From an uncultured Prevotella sp. (GTDB taxonomy: Bacteria; Bacteroidota; Bacteroidia; Bacteroidales; Bacteroidaceae), in assembly GCA_937895845.1 (NCBI GenBank), contig CALBLK010000025.1, positions 1-5,889 on the forward strand: 5,889 nt of DNA, written 5' to 3'. The notes under the pieces were generated by a model, which was not told where the DNA came from, searched no databases, and saw nothing but the letters and a program-made list of their open reading frames with translations. The position numbers and the translations under genes are program-made. Positions 5,212-5,889 of this stretch are shown in pieces (position 1 is the first letter of the stretch; each line of letters starts with the position of its first letter).

Positions 5212-5859
5212 CTACTTGATAAACTCCACCTTGCTCTCATCCCTTGGCCTTGCCTCAGGAGCCTCGTCGGGATAGCCAACGGCGATAATGTAGCAAATCT
5301 CATAACCCTTAGGCAGATTGAGCTTGGCAAGATACGGCTTGCAGGCATCGCTGGTCTGAAGGAAACGGACAGGCCCTCCCAGGCAGCACGTGCCCAAGCC
5401 GAGCGACTGGGCGGCAAGCATCATATTCTCACCCATCAGGCCGGCATCCACCTGCGATGCTCCATTCTGCGTAGCCACCACAATGATGTTCGGCGCATTG
5501 CGGTACATGTTCTTAAAGTTCGGGGCGCGCTTCACTTGCTCCGGGTTCTCTTTCTTGAATATCTCCGTTGTGCCCTTGATAAAGTCTTGGTTCTCCACCA
5601 CCCTTACAGCCCATGGTTGCCTGTTCATACCGTTGGGTGCATTGATGCCACACTTGGCGATAAGCGCCAGCTTCTCATGCTCCACAGGCTTGTCAAGATA
5701 CTTGCGGATAGAACGGCGAGACATGATAGTCTGAATCACCTCGTTGTTCATCTGACAGCATGACTTCACTTCTTCCTTCTTCTGGCAGCAAGACTGTGCC
5801 TGACTGAGCGATGGCAGTAGCAGCATGCCGCAGACCATCCATAATTTAAAATTCATCAT
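5212..5859 (-). CDS. exported nitroreductase-family flavoprotein with vicinal-cysteine motifs
   Basis: From the ATG at 5859 the protein has 215 aa. A TTG 6 nt upstream is in frame, but the Shine-Dalgarno spacing selects the ATG. Residues 1-21 form a signal peptide (hydrophobic core MVCGMLLLPSL, cleavage likely after SQA). No lipobox fits, so export rather than lipidation is expected. A short spacer holds SCCQ twice (23-26 and 33-36). From about 40 on it is an FMN-dependent nitroreductase fold: SRRSIRKY at 47-54 (typical FMN phosphate contact), NAPNGMNRQPW at 73-83, and GENMMLAAQSLGLGTCCLGG at 143-162. Family members reduce nitro compounds, quinones or flavins with NAD(P)H; the substrate here is unknown. 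A third CC pair lies at 158-159. Without the leader, a start at Met37 would give a normal cytosolic enzyme, so export should not be taken as certain. A 16-bp hairpin terminates the gene. Confidence 0.9.
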   Translation of the reverse strand: MMNFKLWMVCGMLLLPSLSQAQSCCQKKEEVKSCCQMNNEVIQTIMSRRSIRKYLDKPVEHEKLALIAKCGINAPNGMNRQPWAVRVVENQDFIKGTTEIFKKENPEQVKRAPNFKNMYRNAPNIIVVATQNGASQVDAGLMGENMMLAAQSLGLGTCCLGGPVRFLQTSDACKPYLAKLNLPKGYEICYIIAVGYPDEAPEARPRDESKVEFIK

Positions 5860-5867
5860 GTTCAATT

Positions 5868-5873
5868 CTCCTT
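5868..5873 (-). promoter_or_regulatory. Shine-Dalgarno that fixes the nitroreductase start
   Basis: The minus strand reads AAGGAG at 5873-5868, 8 nt before the ATG at 5859. For the in-frame TTG at 5865 the gap would be only 2 nt, so the ATG is preferred. The promoter itself is not identified; AT-rich sequence (ACTATAATATAAGG) continues to the window edge. Confidence 0.75.
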
Positions 5874-5889
5874 ATATTATAGTAACATT

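Overview
The window looks like a chromosomal segment of a Bacteroidota bacterium of the order Bacteroidales, with Prevotellaceae or a close relative as the best guess. The support is threefold. Two promoters match the Bacteroidota consensus TTTG-N19-21-TAnnTTTG exactly. A secreted multidomain protein ends in a C-terminal domain of the type used by type IX secretion (T9SS). Several starts have A-rich leaders without a Shine-Dalgarno sequence. The genus cannot be fixed from the sequence alone.

Layout, left to right. Bases 1-372 hold no gene I can support, only short inverted repeats. A 20-bp hairpin (373-418) lies downstream of a leftward 606-aa secreted protein (448-2268) built from two related jelly-roll-like domains, two FN3 domains and a C-terminal sorting domain. 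Next come three leftward genes: an RluA-type pseudouridine synthase (2410-3123), the 3-oxoacyl-ACP reductase fabG (3127-3873) only 3 nt upstream of it, and, after a 218-bp gap, a TetR-family regulator (4092-4685). The regulator has a consensus promoter surrounded by three copies of one 8-bp half-site, which suggests autoregulation.

Divergent from the regulator is a self-contained tRNA unit on the plus strand: a consensus promoter (4847-4878), an initiator tRNA (4900-4972) and a U-tailed terminator (4978-5023). A 16-bp hairpin (5148-5191) then closes the last leftward gene, an exported nitroreductase-family protein with three vicinal-cysteine pairs (5212-5859). Its ribosome binding site lies at the right edge of the window.

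How they relate: TetR, fabG and rluA form a plausible cluster in which the regulator may control fatty-acid synthesis. This rests on gene adjacency and the operator-like repeats; there is no direct evidence. The FN3 protein and the nitroreductase are separate envelope or exported functions. No mobile element, CRISPR array or phage gene is visible, and I see no convincing wholly new system. The points most worth a second look are the operator layout upstream of tetR, the atypical initiator tRNA, the nested-domain architecture of the FN3 protein and the cysteine-rich exported nitroreductase.
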